Shown one piece after another: positions 37,961-50,246 of a stretch of 64,000 nucleotides of DNA. Where the stretch lies: the NCBI GenBank assembly GCA_051294375.1, contig CM119270.1, positions 4,906,152-4,970,151 of the forward strand, given 5' to 3'. The DNA is from Paraspadella gotoi (taxonomy: Eukaryota; Chaetognatha). The notes beneath the pieces were generated by a model that did no database searches, was not told the origin of the DNA, and saw only the letters and a list, made by a program, of their open reading frames with translations. Position 1 is the first letter of the stretch. Each line of letters starts with the position of its first letter. A program made the position numbers and the translations under genes.

Positions 37961-40900
37961 AAAAGGATTATATGGCGATTTAGTTGGGAGAAAAGGGAGA
38001 TTATAACGGAGTGAGGGTTATGTGGTTTCGTGATAAGGATGGATAAAAAAAAAACTGGTGGAAAGTGGTCCTCATTGAGAGTAGTGAACTGGTACGATGA
38101 TGACAAAGTGAAAAAATGTCAATCGGGTCAATGTTACAATCGATAAATATATAAGATCAATGGTTTTGAATATCTGTATGGGGGGAGAAAAATCAAAGAC
38201 TCTTTTTGCTAATTGATTTTTATTACTTTTTTCTTAGGATTGAATTCTGTTTGGTCAGTGAGTCACGCACAGGTTCATTGGACGGATTTAAGAAGGAAAT
38301 GTACGGATGTTTGATAAACGGTTTTTCCAGTCGCTGAGTTCAAGCTTTTTTTGGGGGGGGGGATTTGCCGAGACTTCTTGGATAATTGGCTTCAAGAAGT
38401 GAGGCCCTGTTAGAACTTTGTCTTTTAATAAGCCGTTAGTAATGTATCTTATATACGAATCAAAGCTTTAATTATCCTTTTGTAATCTTTGAATAAAGTT
38501 TAGTTTTTTAGTTTTAGGTTATAGGTTTTTGTGTAATGCTCTTTAGGTTTTTTTTTCCAACCCTTTCTTCACCTTCCTTTCTTTTTTCAACCCTTTTCCT
38601 TTCTTTAAACCCTTCCTTTCTTTACCCTTCCTTTCTTCACCTCTTATCCTTCTTACTTCCTTTCTTAACCCTATCCTTTCTTCACCCCCTCCTTTCTTAA
38701 CCCTTCCTTTCTTCACCCTTCCTTCTTCACTCTTCTTTCTTAACCCTTCCTTTCTTCACCCTTTTCCTTTCTTCAACTCTTGCCTTTCTTCACCCTTACC
38801 TTTCTTCACCCTTGCCTTTCTTCAACCCTTCCTTTCTTCACCCTTCTTTTCTTCCCCTTTCCTTTCTTTACCCTTCCTTTCTTTACCCTTCTGTTCTTAC
38901 CCTTCCTTTCTTAACACCTTCCTTTCTTTCTACACTTCCTTCTTCTACCTCTTTCGCTTCCTTATCTAACCCTTCGCTTTCTTACCTTCCTTTCTTCACC
39001 CTCCCTTTCTTCATTCCCTTCTTTCCTTTACCCTTCCTTTCTTTACCCTATCCTTTCTTCACCCTTCCTTTCTTAACCCTTCCTTTCTTCACCCTCCTTT
39101 CTTTCTTTACCGCTTCCTTCTTCAACTCTTCCTTTCTTAACCCTTCCTTTCTTCAACCCTTCTTTCTTCACCCTTTTCCTTTCTTAACCCTTCCTTTCTT
39201 AACCCTTCCTTTCTTCACCCTTCTTTCTTCACTCTTCCTTTTTCACCCTTCTTTTTTCACCCTTTCCCCTCGCTCCTTCCAGAGACGAAGCAGAGAGTCG
39301 CGGCTTTCTCCTCCTCGACTTCGAAAGACGTGACATTTGATGGCGAGAGGGCAGAGAAAAAAGGAGAGGAATAAAAGAGAAGGAATCGTGGTAAAAAGAT
39401 AAGAGTGAATAAGAGAAGGAAGGATAAAGAGAGGGGGAATCGTGGTAACAAGATAATAGAGAAAATGAGAATGGATGAAAGAGGAAAAGGCATGTGATAC
39501 ATAAGATAAAGGAAAGAAGAAAAGGGTAAATGATTTTACGTTTGTAGTGTAATGTGTAACACGCGTCGCGAATAGTGGAAAAGTAAAGATGAAAGGGAGT
39601 TTGATAAAAGCATTAAACGACCGAACAAAACTAAATAAAAATTTACAGATTTGGGAATGGTTGTACGCATTAAAAAAAAAAACATATAATTTATCGTTTA
39701 AAAAATGATAGTATTATATAATTTTATATTTGTGAGAAAATACGTAGATGTTTAAAATTTTTTTAGAAAACGAAAGCAAACGATCGATAATTTATTATTT
39801 TTTTTATTTATTTTTAGAATTTTTCAAAGGCAAAATTTATTTATCCTTTCGCGTGTCGCAGGTTTAAAAGACGTTATCGATCTTTTTCTTTCTTTTCTTT
39901 CTTTCTTTCTTTTTTCTTTCTTTCTTTTTTCTTTCTTTCTTTGTCTTTCTTGTTTCTTCTTCTTCTTTTCCCCTTTTTTATTTCTCTTTTTCTTTTTCTC
40001 TCTTTTTCTTTTCCTTTTTTTTTTCTTCTATTTTCATTATTTTAGTTAAACCTAAACTTTTAATATCTTATATCTTTTCTATCTTTCCCTCACCTAATAA
40101 TTATGAAAGGATGATGATAATAATAAAACCGTCATCCGTCCGCCGTTAAAGCTAATTTATTTTCCCCGTAAAACGTGAAAGAAACAACACAAAGTTTCTC
40201 CCTTCCCTCTCAGGGAGGTGAGGGCGTGAAAGAGGACGGGCGGGGAAAGTCGAGGTAATAAAGGCGGAACGGGAGCGAACTCATAATACCGTTGAGGAAT
40301 AATAATATAATAATAATAATAAAATAATAATATAATAATAATAATAATAAGGCGGAACGGGCGGAGCGACCGTAAACCGTTGAGGACATTTCTTTCCGAC
40401 GCTGAATTAATTATGAGCGAGCGATTTCGGGCCGAAATGATGGGTCAGAGAGACGAGGTCTCATCAGGGGGTATTTGGGGGGAGGGGTGGATGATGAGGG
40501 GTGGTTACAGGTGGGGATTAGGATGGAAGGGTTCGGTGTGGGGTAAGGTGAAGCAGTGGTTAGGTGGATGTTGAGGAATGCTTGGTAATCGGACGTTATT
40601 ACGGATATTAATTATTATTGGTTAATAAGATAAGAAAAGGCATGAATCAGGAATAAAATCGATGAGAACCGAATTTTAGAGTTGAGACTAATTAGACAAT
40701 GAGGCCGGAAACCTAGTTATGGGTTTAATGACATAATTAATAATAAGATTAAAGTGGAATGGTGGAAACTATGTTTTTGAATTAAAGGTGGGGTAAAATC
40801 TGTGACGTGAAATCGAGGGTGGTTAATGATAGGGGGGCGAGGGAAAGGAAAAGTTGCGCTTCTTTTATTACGACAAAAAAAAAGTGTGAAAGCGTTGCGA

Positions 40901-40985
40901 TGGTGAAAAGATGATGACAAAAACGGAGAGAGAGAGAGAGACAAACCAAAAGAAGCTCAGAAACTTTAGAAAGGGAAAACAAAGA
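37960..40985 (+). repeat. Repeated block, arm C
   Basis: Inverted relative to arm B (23.83-27.07 kb) and in the orientation of arm A. It contains the full pyrimidine repeat (38545-39262) and short AAT runs (40300-40350). No gene was recognised. Confidence 0.8.
38545..39262 (+). repeat. Pyrimidine minisatellite, unit about 14-15 bp
   Basis: About 45-50 copies of CCCTTCCTTTCTTCA, alternating with variants ending CTTAA. Open frames through it are translations of the repeat. A weaker version lies in arm A (19.6-20.6 kb), and arm B has a gap at this place. Confidence 0.9.
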
Positions 40986-42640
40986 AGAGAGTTAAACAGA
41001 GAGAGAGAAATAAAAAAAACCAAAAAAACTAAAACTGATTAAACATTAAAATGATAAAAATACTTTTGAAATTAAATTTTTTAAAGAACTAGAAATAGCG
41101 AAGGTAATTTCAAATTTGGTTTAGAACAAGGAATAACAGAAAATTCCCAAAAATTTAATTAAAACATTTGTCTAAATCGTTAGATTTTTCTCATTAGCCG
41201 ACAGATTATAGCAATAATATAATCAGAATCTGTTGGTAAACGTCGACATTCTCAAACATCTAAAGCGAAACGGGGAGAGCGTCGACGCAGTTTTTTTTTG
41301 TTTTTTTTCGGTTATATTTTTCGCTCGAACGTTTTGCACCATAAACCGCGTCGTATGGGGAGGCAATAACGCGTCTTGTTTTAAGCTTGTTAAAATTGTT
41401 AAATGTTAAAATGTTAAAATGTTAAATAGACTTGACTAACGACGAAAACGACGACGATGACGACGACGATGACCACGATGATGAAGACGGTGATTACTCG
41501 CCACCAGTTCCGTTTACCAACGGCCCCCGCCCATTAACCCACCCGGCCCCTCACTATGCGTCGGGAAGGAAAAAATGTCCCCCCGGGAGTGAGGGGGGAG
41601 CAGTGGGGGGGGGGAATCTCGCAAGTTTTTTGATTGACTGGAAAGTCTGGAAATTTTTTTTTTTACTTCTTTTTTAACTAGGAATTTTTATTTCCCCCAA
41701 AAACGCTCACTGATATATACGAGTTTGAAGTTTTTACAAACCGAAAATTACTGAATATAGACAGAAAATATAAACAAGCATATGAAATTGGTACAACCAA
41801 TATAAAAATTATCCATTCATTTAATAAACAACCTATGGAAGCCTTAACCATATTAGTCCAAAGTCATAATTTATTTTTTTATTTATTTATTTTTTTATTT
41901 ATTTTTATTTTGGTTGTACCAATTTCATATATTGAATTCAGATGAAAGTATCTTATAGAAATCATGAAATACACCGACGCCCAGCACGACCTTTTCAGAG
42001 AAATGCTCCAGATTGATTCGAGAAAAAAAAAAAAGCATTAGGTTAATTTTCCTGTCGATTCCATCTCAGCGAGAAATCGATTGTTTTTCCTTTTTATTTT
42101 CTTTCCTTTTTTTCCCTTTTTTTCGCTCTACCAAGAATGGATATTTACACTCCGCCGCTCCGACCAGCTTTACTGAAAAGCGCCCACGGGGTTTCAATTA
42201 TTTTCGAGAGCCACGCTACGCGCAGTGCGATGGGATGTGTGCAATAAAGGATATATGTACAAAAATTGTACATTCACCAATCACAACAGCGCAGACGTTC
42301 TTTAAACGCAGCACCGCGTAGCGTAACCCAGCGCGCTTCTTCCAGACGCCGCGCGTCGTTCACTTTAAAATCGCGACCCGCAGTGCGTCACGCGCCTCCA
42401 AGCGTTTCAAGATTTTTTCCGCAATGCAGATTCCAGTACAGTCGCTCGCACACAATGCCGCAACGCAACGGGACAATATTCCATCCTGTAATCACGCCCC
42501 AGCGCCACCTGTTCTTGCTAGTATCATTACCCAATCATGACAGACATGCCAGTCATGACAGACATGCCAGTCATGCTATATATGCTAGATTTGCTACTTT
42601 CAAGAACATACAATTTGCGTCATGGCATTTCCAATTGTGC
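40986..42640. other. Gene-free stretch
   Basis: AT-rich with a GAC/GAT run (41436-41485), a G-rich block (41580-41620) and a small inverted-repeat element (41785-41937). An 18-bp ATGACAGACATGCCAGTC repeat occurs twice (42537-42575). An open frame at 42266-42676 has a strongly basic, Ser-rich composition and ends in repeats; I do not treat it as a gene. Confidence 0.4.
41785..41937. mobile_element. Small element with inverted ends
   Basis: Left end ATGAAATTGGTACAACCAAT and right end ATTTTGGTTGTACCAATTTC are inverted repeats about 110 bp apart. The same end sequence occurs alone at 44980-45001, in a weaker form at 45226-45240 and near 63650. This suggests a MITE-like family. No target-site duplication was established. 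Confidence 0.35.
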
Positions 42641-42654
42641 ATTAGTCGCCGAAG

Positions 42655-42900
42655 GGCACTTGACTCCAGCATCTGACGCCAGCATCTGATGTCAGCATCT
42701 GTTGCCATGATCTGACGCCAATATCTGACGAGAGCATTTGACGCCATTATCTGACGCCAGCAACTGACTCTAATATCTGACGCCAGCATTTCGACGCCAT
42801 TATCTGACGCCAGCAACTGGAACGTCTGCAGCTGACACTAATATCTGACGCCAGCAAACTGACGGCCAGCACCGGACGTCAGCAGCCCAATTCCTTATCT
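42655..42900 (+). repeat. Minisatellite, unit about 15 bp (CTGACGCCAGCAT)
   Basis: About 14-16 degenerate units of ATCTGACGCCAGCA with alternation between CCAGCA, CCATTA and CTAATA endings. Confidence 0.85.
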
Positions 42901-42996
42901 GACGGGGAACGAGTTTTTTTTTCTTCTATCAACTCGATTGGATTTAATTAGGAAGTTTACGTAAGGCGCACGACTTTGCGCCAATTTAGGTGAATC

Positions 42997-43019
42997 GTCG
43001 TCGTCGTCGTCGTCGTCGT
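42997..43019. repeat. (GTC)n trinucleotide repeat
   Basis: Short perfect repeat. The flanking 42.9-43.4 kb also carries degenerate CTATGTCGTTATC repeats and no gene. Confidence 0.85.
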
Positions 43020-43403
43020 GCGTCATAACAGACCGTATCAAATGTTTTTGTCATTGTTTTTATCATTATCTTTTGTGTGAGTTGTTTTCTATGTCGTTAT
43101 CTATGTCCGTTTTCTATGTCGTTATCCATGTCGTATGTCATCTGTCGTTCGTATCATTTATCATAATCCAATCATCATCATGAATCGGCATTAGCTTTAG
43201 CAGTTTATACTTTTGAAGTAATCGTTTTTTTTCTTTATGTTATTTTCGAGTGAAACCGTATATATATTATATATCTTCGTTAGCATTGTCGTCGTCGTCG
43301 TTTGTCTTCCGAGAGAATTAAAAGGAACCAAAAAAATTGCACGGAAGAATTTCGGCGTCTCTCCGCGTGACGTCTTCAGTAAACATCGAAGCTGACATGG
43401 CCG

Positions 43404-43427
43404 TCTCTCTCTCTCTCTCTCTCTCTC

Positions 43428-43463
<36 letters not shown>
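43404..43463. repeat. (CT)n microsatellite
   Basis: CT repeat upstream of the CTCGCTCCCT minisatellite. Confidence 0.95.
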
Positions 43464-43467
<4 letters not shown>

Positions 43468-43504
43468 CCTTTTATTTCCCCTTTTAGCTATTCCAACCAT
43501 TCTC

Positions 43505-43772
43505 CAATCGCTCGCTCCCCTCTCGCTCCCTCTCGCCCCCTCTCGCTCCCTCTTCGCTCCCTCTCGCCTCCCTCTCGCTCCTTCTCTCGCTCCCTCTCGC
43601 TCCCTCTCGCCCTTCGCTCCCTCTCGCTCCCTCTCGCTCCTCTCGCTCTCTCCGCTCTCTGGCTTCCTCGACTCATTGCTCCCTCTCCGCTCCTTCATCG
43701 CTTCCCTTCTCGCTCCTCTCGCTCCCTCCTCGCTCCTCTCGCTCCCTCTCGCTCTCTCGCTCGTCGCCCATT
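43505..43772 (+). repeat. Minisatellite, unit 10 bp (CTCGCTCCCT)
   Basis: About 25 tandem CTCGCTCCCT units with occasional deletions. Frames rich in Ala-Pro-Ser-Leu (plus) or Glu-Arg-Gly (minus) come from the repeat. Confidence 0.9.
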
Positions 43773-43914
43773 TTTCCCATCAATATTCGATAACTTTAGC
43801 TTCAACCCAGTTATGATTATTGAAGAAATAAGTTTGCGAGACAAGCAGAATATATATTGCCCGAATACTTAAGTGGAACTTGTCACGCTCTGTTCGGCTC
43901 TTTTTAATATTAAA

Positions 43915-44080
43915 TTTATCATCATCATCATATTCATTATCATTATAATATTATTATTCTTATTATTATTCTTATTATTATTCTTATTATTATTCTTATT
44001 ATTATTCTTATTATTATTATTATTATTGTCGTTATTATAAATAATAATTATTATTATCATTATTCTTATTATGTTATAAT
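43915..44080. repeat. (ATT)n / ATTCTT repeat
   Basis: ATT trinucleotides with regularly spaced CTT interruptions. Sequence from 44080 to 44820 is AT-rich with no gene recognised. Confidence 0.9.
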
Positions 44081-44828
44081 TATTACTGCGTTGTTATAAT
44101 TTGTAATTATTATCTTGCTGCAACCACTTTTCTCTACAGTATTCTGACGTTGCCTATTCAAGACACAAAATCGATATTGCATTGTGAAAAAGGTTGGAAC
44201 AAAGCTACGGGAAGACAAAAGGCACTACGAAAATAAAAAAGTTTTACAAGCTATACGTTAGGATTCTTTGTGGCTAGGACACGGAATCTCTCAAAACAAA
44301 AGGACAGTCCGTTTTTAACAACCCTTATCAATTATATTTAGATTTAAATCTTTCCCCAGTTAGTATAGTAACGTATCAATCTTCAGCGCTCGTGATATGA
44401 ACTAACATTGAGCTTGATAAAACTACCGTCGTCAACCTTATTACTACATATTGGCTCCGTCTCTTACTAAGTATTTGCTAAACTCTGCTCACTTAGATTA
44501 TCCAAAAAAATTATTTTACAAGACGATTTTTGAATTGTTTTTAATTCATAGCTTTCGTTATTTCTTGAATTCGGTCATACTCAGATAGAATTGGATTTTT
44601 CATTAATGTTGTTACCACCAGTTTTCTACGCGATCCCGACGGAATAACCGTGTTCGAGTGTAATTTCTGAAATTGAAATCAAAGAATCATCTTAGCGCTG
44701 GAAAAAAGGATCGTCCTGTATATTTGTGTCAGTTCATCCGTCGCGTTTGGTATATCGTTCGCGCTAATTTATGATCACTTCGTATTCAAAACGTGTGTTT
44801 CGTATATTTAACAAAGGAAGCATGATTG

Positions 44829-44952
44829 TCATATGGAAACGTTGCTCTTTTGGTTGTTAGTTTCAGCCTGCTCGGGATTTCCGTTGGTCACAACGGGGCC
44901 GACGGGCGGAGGTGTCGGCGGAGGAACGGCAGACGGCGCGCAGATCGAGCAA
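44829..44952 (-). CDS. Candidate terminal exon of tyrosine decarboxylase
   Basis: On the minus strand an acceptor (CTATCAG) precedes an open frame reading CSICAPSAVPPPTPPPVGPV, then VTNGNPEQAETNNQKSNVSI and a TGA stop at 44829. The proline-rich tail follows the decarboxylase exons in the right order and strand. The same exon begins at 63943 in copy 3, where one fewer T after the acceptor makes it phase 0 with the preceding HFAPQ exon. I infer it is the gene's C-terminus; it could belong to another transcript. Confidence 0.4.
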
Positions 44953-45574
44953 CTGATAGTATGAAGAAAACAAAAGTTAATGAAATTGGTACAACCAATA
45001 TAAAAATTATATACTTTGGCCTCCATCACTCTTACAAGATAACGAACTTTGCAGGTCCTGCAACGCTCTCACAGTCTCACTCCCAAAGTACCGTGGCCTT
45101 CCCTATTCAATGAAGTGGCATATTATTTCAAGATTTTTTTTCATTATATAAAAAAGTATTAGATCAGGGAATTCTATATTGTACTCCGCACTTGCATGAA
45201 AATAGAAGGAGCTGAATTTTTAAAATAGGTACAACTAATATATGTGTGAAATGTGTTTCTTTTTTAGCGCTAACTTTTTCAAAAAATTGTTTTCATAGTT
45301 GAACCTTTCGGATGTCTATGGTCATAATCTAACGTCTTTCCCTTCTCTTTTTTTAATAAAATCATTCATGGGATCACCTTGATTACATATTACCGATTCA
45401 AAACCTTCGCATACGGTTCAGACCCTCTATGCGGGCGTTGCACAGAAATCGGGAGTGCTGTCTCCGGCTCGTGCGTTGCGGTTGGAAGCGCGCTCGTACC
45501 ATTGCCGACCCTTTGGAAAGTATTTTAATTTTTGAATTTAATAAGATCAAACAATCGATTGTCTCCCCACCTGC

Positions 45575-46310
45575 GGCGAAAAGTGAATCTAACGGGTCAC
45601 TGGTCAACACTGAAACTGCTTCCGCTTTGGATCGATCTTTGGCAACAATATCTCTCTCTCTCTTCTCTCCCTCTTCTCTCTCTCTTTTTCTGTTCTTTCC
45701 CACCTGCGGCGCAAAAGTGAATCTTAGGGTCAGAGTCATCCTCAAACAAACTGCCCTCCGCTTTGGATCGCGATTCTTGGGAGACATGATCTCTCTCTCT
45801 CTCTTTCTCTCTCTTTCCTCTGCGCCCTTCCCCACCTGAGGCGCAAAGTGATCTTAGGGTCAGAGGTCATCTCCACGAAACTGCCTCCGCTTTGGATTTC
45901 GATCTTTGGCCGACATGATCTTCTCTCTCTCTCTTCTCTCCCTCCCCACCTTGAGGGCGCAAAGTGAATCTTAGGGTCAGAGGTCATCCTCAACGAACTG
46001 CCTCCGCTTTGGATTCGATCTTTTGGCGACATGGATCTCTCTCTCTCTCTCTCCTCCCCACCAGAGAGCGCAAAAGTGAATCTTAGCGGTCAGAGGTCGA
46101 TTCCTCCAACGGACCACTGCCTTTCCGCTTTGGATCGATCTTTGTGGGACAATCGATTTCTCTTCTCTCTCTCTCCTCTCTCTCTCTCTTTCTCTCTCCC
46201 CCCCACCTGAGGCGCCCAAATGTGAATCCTTGCTCACGGGTCAGAGGTCATCCTCTAGCGAAACTGCCTCCCCTTTGGATCGCATATCTTTGGGCGACAT
46301 GCATCTCTGA
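45575..46310 (-). repeat. Tandem array of exon-like units (TDC tail), copy 1
   Basis: Six units of about 110-130 bp. Each is about 80 bp of exon-like sequence plus a GA/CT run. On the gene strand the clean unit reads IMSPKIDPKRRQFVRM then TSDPKIHFAPQ, followed by a donor-like CAG|gtgggg. The phrase FVRM.SDPKI resembles the conserved C-terminal tail that I recall from insect tyrosine decarboxylases. Copy 3 has four units (62817-63300). Confidence 0.7.
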
Positions 46311-46496
46311 TGTCTGAAAGGAAGACTGTCCGTGTCGGACTTCGTCCATGCGCGTAATCGTCATCGAATTGTGGATGGATTTTTTTCCTCCCGGTTCGCA
46401 TGTGTTTCTTTGTTCTCTGTTGCTATTCACGGAGGACCTTAAGAAATGAGAAGGAGAGGGGCTATAAAGAGGGAAAGGAAAAAGTGTAAATTAACA

Positions 46497-46765
46497 AAGG
46501 ATGAAGAGACATATTAATGTATTGTTATGTTCGTAGTGATCGAACCGTTCAATATAAGCAGTCCCTAAGCTTCGGAATCAGGCGATGTAACACGTGTTAC
46601 AGGCGGGTTTAAGCGACCCCGTCCCTCCTAACCTGCCAGTGCGAACCACCGGGGCCTAGAAACCCGGACTTTTGGTATTGGGAGCGAATGACTTGCCTCC
46701 GGCACAGAATGGCCGCTGATGAACGGATTGGTGATTTTAGGTCCACCATCCATCCCCCCCTCCCA
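46497..46765 (-). mobile_element. tRNA-derived SINE copy
   Basis: Read on the minus strand, this has a head with GTGCCGGAGGCAAGTCATTCG (A-box-like) and GGTTTCTAGGCCCCGG (B-box-like), then a body with GTGTTACATCGCCTGA and a 3' end near CTCTTCAT. It is one of three copies in the window and is absent from the matching place in TDC copies 2 and 3. Confidence 0.6.
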
Positions 46766-46944
46766 TTATGGAGAAGTCTTGCATCTATCTTTTCATGTGA
46801 ATTGTTGTTGTTGTGGGAAGTTCGTCACCAAGGTTGAGGCATAGTCTCGCCTGATGTGTGTTGTGGGCGAAAAGTGCATCGCCAGGCTTGAGGCATGTCG
46901 CCTGAAAGGTGTTTTGTTGTTGCTGTTTTGTGTTCAGAAGAATC

Positions 46945-47200
46945 GCGGCTCACCAATGAAGAGAACATTAATATTGTTATGTTGTTAGTAACAGGAAACC
47001 GTTCCAATATTAGCAGCCCGAGAGCTTCGGATCAGTCTGTAACACCCGTGATTACAGGCGGTGTTAAGTGCCCCGTCTCTTTAATGCCGGCGACCACCGG
47101 GCTAGAACCCTGGAACTTGTGGTTGGGAGGCGAATGGACTTGACCTCGCGGCACCAATGGCCGTGATGAATGGTTTGGTGGATTTTAGTCCACATAATTA
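46945..47200 (-). mobile_element. tRNA-derived SINE copy
   Basis: The clearest copy. On the minus strand GGTGCCGCGAGGTCAAGTCC is followed by ATTCGCCTCCCAACCACAAG and then TTCCAGGGTTCTAGCCCGG. This is a tRNA-like order of A box, anticodon-arm-like segment and B box. The body shares CGGGTGTTACAGACTGATCC with the other copies. Confidence 0.65.
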
Positions 47201-47700
47201 AGCTTATTAACATCGAAGATATCACTTTAAAATGGGCACATTTTTTTTTAAAAAGCGGCTCCCCCATTCAAGTTTAAAATTAAATTTTTTTAAAGTACAT
47301 TTTAAAGTTACATATAGGGTGTAGGGTTAGGGATTAAGGGTAGGCTAGGTAGATCAGATCGAGGATTAGGTTAGATTTGGGTTTGAGATTTGGTTAGATT
47401 TAAGTTTTGGGTTACGGCGACAAAGTTAACGGATTGCAAGAATAGGCGTTATGCATTAAGGATATGGTATTACGGTTTGAGAGATTAGAGTATCTGATAA
47501 TATTTAAAAAGTTAATATTGCAGGGTTAAAATAAGTTTTAAGGGTAATAGAACGGAAATGGGCACTTTCGGAAAATAGTAATTTTTTTTATTCTGCACGT
47601 GGACCCACATCCTTGGCAACCATAAAAACAAACCGTACATTTCTACCGTGTTTAAGACTTTTTATAAATATAGTTTTAATGCAAAAAATTGTTTTGTCTT
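47200..47700. other. TDC copy 1 intron with degenerate GGGTTAGG repeats
   Basis: Positions 47315-47560 hold degenerate TAGGGTTAGGGATTAAGG-like sequence, also present in copies 2 (54560-54790) and 3 (61330-61560, inverted). It is intronic and internal, so not a telomere. Confidence 0.6.
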
Positions 47701-50246
47701 TTACCTTCTGAGCGTATTTTAGTGACGGATGTTACCACGCGTAAGTCGACGTCTGGCCGTTTGACTCGAACCGCATTTTTGAATTGCATGATGCAGAACC
47801 TGATTTAACAAATGCAAGAACAGCCTCTGAATTTGGACAACTAAAATTCCTCTTTCATGATAACGTTATTATTGTGTGATGCACTGGCGAGTATAACATT
47901 GGCCTCGATCGAATTAGGAGTTTCGAACAATGTTCTTCTAATTTAACGGGATAGTTCACAACAAGTCACCCTTGAATGATATACGTCCCGTGAGTGAAGC
48001 CGGATCAAATGTGAATCGTTCACCAGAATCGTCTGCTTGACTCGTCCACAGGAGGTTTCTCGCTCAGAATAATTGGTCGCCCTTGTGGTATGGCGAAGAA
48101 AATGAATATAGAACCGAAGAACAACGAGAAGAGAAGACGAGAGAAGAGAGGACAGACGAGGACGAGAGACGAGCGAGAGAGAGAGATGAGGAGAGAGAGA
48201 GAGAGGAGAGAGTAGTGTATGCCACTGTAAATCCTGAAGGCAGACGAGTCCCATTTGTAACTTTTCCCTTAAAACTTGAAATACTCGGATCTATTTCGTG
48301 ACGTAGCCCTCGAATCTTTTGCGCCAATCTCACGTCGATTGCTGACAAAAGGATTGAAATATAATACGGTACAATGGTAGAAAAAAAAAATTAGAAACTA
48401 GAAAAATATTGTTATTTAATTTAAGTCACCCGAAGGAAATTATTATAAGGGAAGGAGAAAAGAAGAAAGTCAAACGCATAATCACAAAATTAAGTTGTCC
48501 TGTCTGACTAAGCAGATTTCTCCCAAATATCATACCTATTTTTACATATATTATTAGCAATAATTATCTAAAACCTTTCCTTCCGAACCTTTACTCTCGG
48601 ATATACTTTTGAATTCCCTCGACGCCAAACGATCGAATGACGAACCAAAGTTAACAGATCGAAATCGTCTCGACCTCAACGCGATGCCCAATTCTGGGGA
48701 ATGATTATATTTCAAAATTTTATATTAATTATAAAATTTAGTTTATATAGTAAAACGAGTCTAAATTAGCATAATTAATTTTAAACGATGACCCCTTGCT
48801 GCATCCTTGAACAACTGCTAATACCAATCAAGTGGCCCTCAACCATGGTGAGGCTCATAGGTCGTCCCAGCGAATGACACGAGAAAAAAAAAAGACGAAT
48901 AACGAAAAAATCCAATTTTATATCACTATCTGTAGTCGATTTGCTTTGTCTTATAGTCCGCAGCAAATAAAGATAAAAGGACATACATAATTGAACAAAA
49001 GACTTCTCGTTTATAATAAAATTTTAAGCGAGAATATGAACTTAAAATTGGACGCTCGATTAAAAAAACAATTTAATTGTTTCGTTTAAGCGTACATTCC
49101 GATAAGTTTAAGAAAAGAGGTTCTACAGTCAATTGCGACACATGATCGCGGGTCCGACACCCTGATTGTAAGAGAGTGGTAATATCAGCTGTTAAATATT
49201 ACAGTGCTTATTTTCTTTTAGCAATATATGACTTTCTACCACATGCAGAGGCATGCATTCGAAAATTGACGAGCAGTCCACTTGTTGGGTGTTAAAGTTT
49301 AAAAGAGTTTGGCGTCTTCCAGACCTGAGAGAGAGCAGAGGAGAGAGTGAGAGAGAGATGAGAGAGGAGAGAGAGAGAGAAGAGAAGAGAGAGAGGACCC
49401 GATTGAATTTCCCCATACAATCTCCAAGAGGCGTACTGTAATTAGGCCCGCACCAAATGTTCAAGAACGTCTGTCCCGAGGCCCCCCCGACGCCCCGTCC
49501 CGTAGTCCCCTGCCCTTCCACCTCGTCCAAAGGATACCGCGGTGGCGAGGTGCTGGAACTCCGGGCAGACGAAAGCGCTGCCCACGCGCCGTCACTGTGC
49601 GGCGTCCACGTGTCAGCCAGACCCCCTTCCTTCTTGCAGACGGGATCCGATTCTTCGGCGAGGGCGGTCGAGAGGAGCCAGAACCCGCCGTGCGTGCTCC
49701 GAGTAGTCGCGCACACCTTGATCGATTGGATTGGATTGATTGATTGAACGATTAAATGATTGATTGGTTTATTTATTTATTGGCACATTTCTCGATCGAA
49801 TAAATATGCGTATTTTTTTATTAATTAGAATTTTTTTTTTAATAACTATCTGTTTTCCTCAGAGATCGACAGATAAATTTCCTATTAGATTGATTGATTG
49901 CGATTGAGATATTTGAATTAATATAGTTTATTATTCACAGTAAATGCTTTGAATAATTGAATTTTATTAATTATATGCGTTTTATTTCGAATTCAACAAG
50001 GTTGTTCAGTACATACGTGAGCACAAAATCAAAAAATCTAAGACAAAAGACAAAACAAAGATTGGAGTAAAAAAAAAATTACCTACCAAAAAACGAGGAA
50101 ATGAAAAGTTTCGCGGATCGATTGGATTTTTTTTTGAAAAAATTGGGTTGTCGACCGATTTTAATAATTGTAATACGTTATTGATAAATGAGGTGTCTTG
50201 CCCTCGGCTTTTTGAACAGACAGATCCTTGAATATTAATTATTTGT

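Noticed and set aside
38812-39333. 173-codon open frame rich in Pro, Phe, Leu and Ser
   Set aside because: It is the translation of the CCCTTCCTTTCTTCA minisatellite.
42266-42676. 136-codon basic open frame
   Set aside because: It overlaps the 18-bp and 15-bp repeats, has no recognisable domain and no evident splice context.
48781-48890. Conserved block in all three TDC copies around CTCACCATGGTTGAGGGCC, considered as a decarboxylase exon
   Set aside because: It lies between the micro-exon and exon f, whose phases already join directly; no frame matches the family. It may be conserved only because the copies share one origin.
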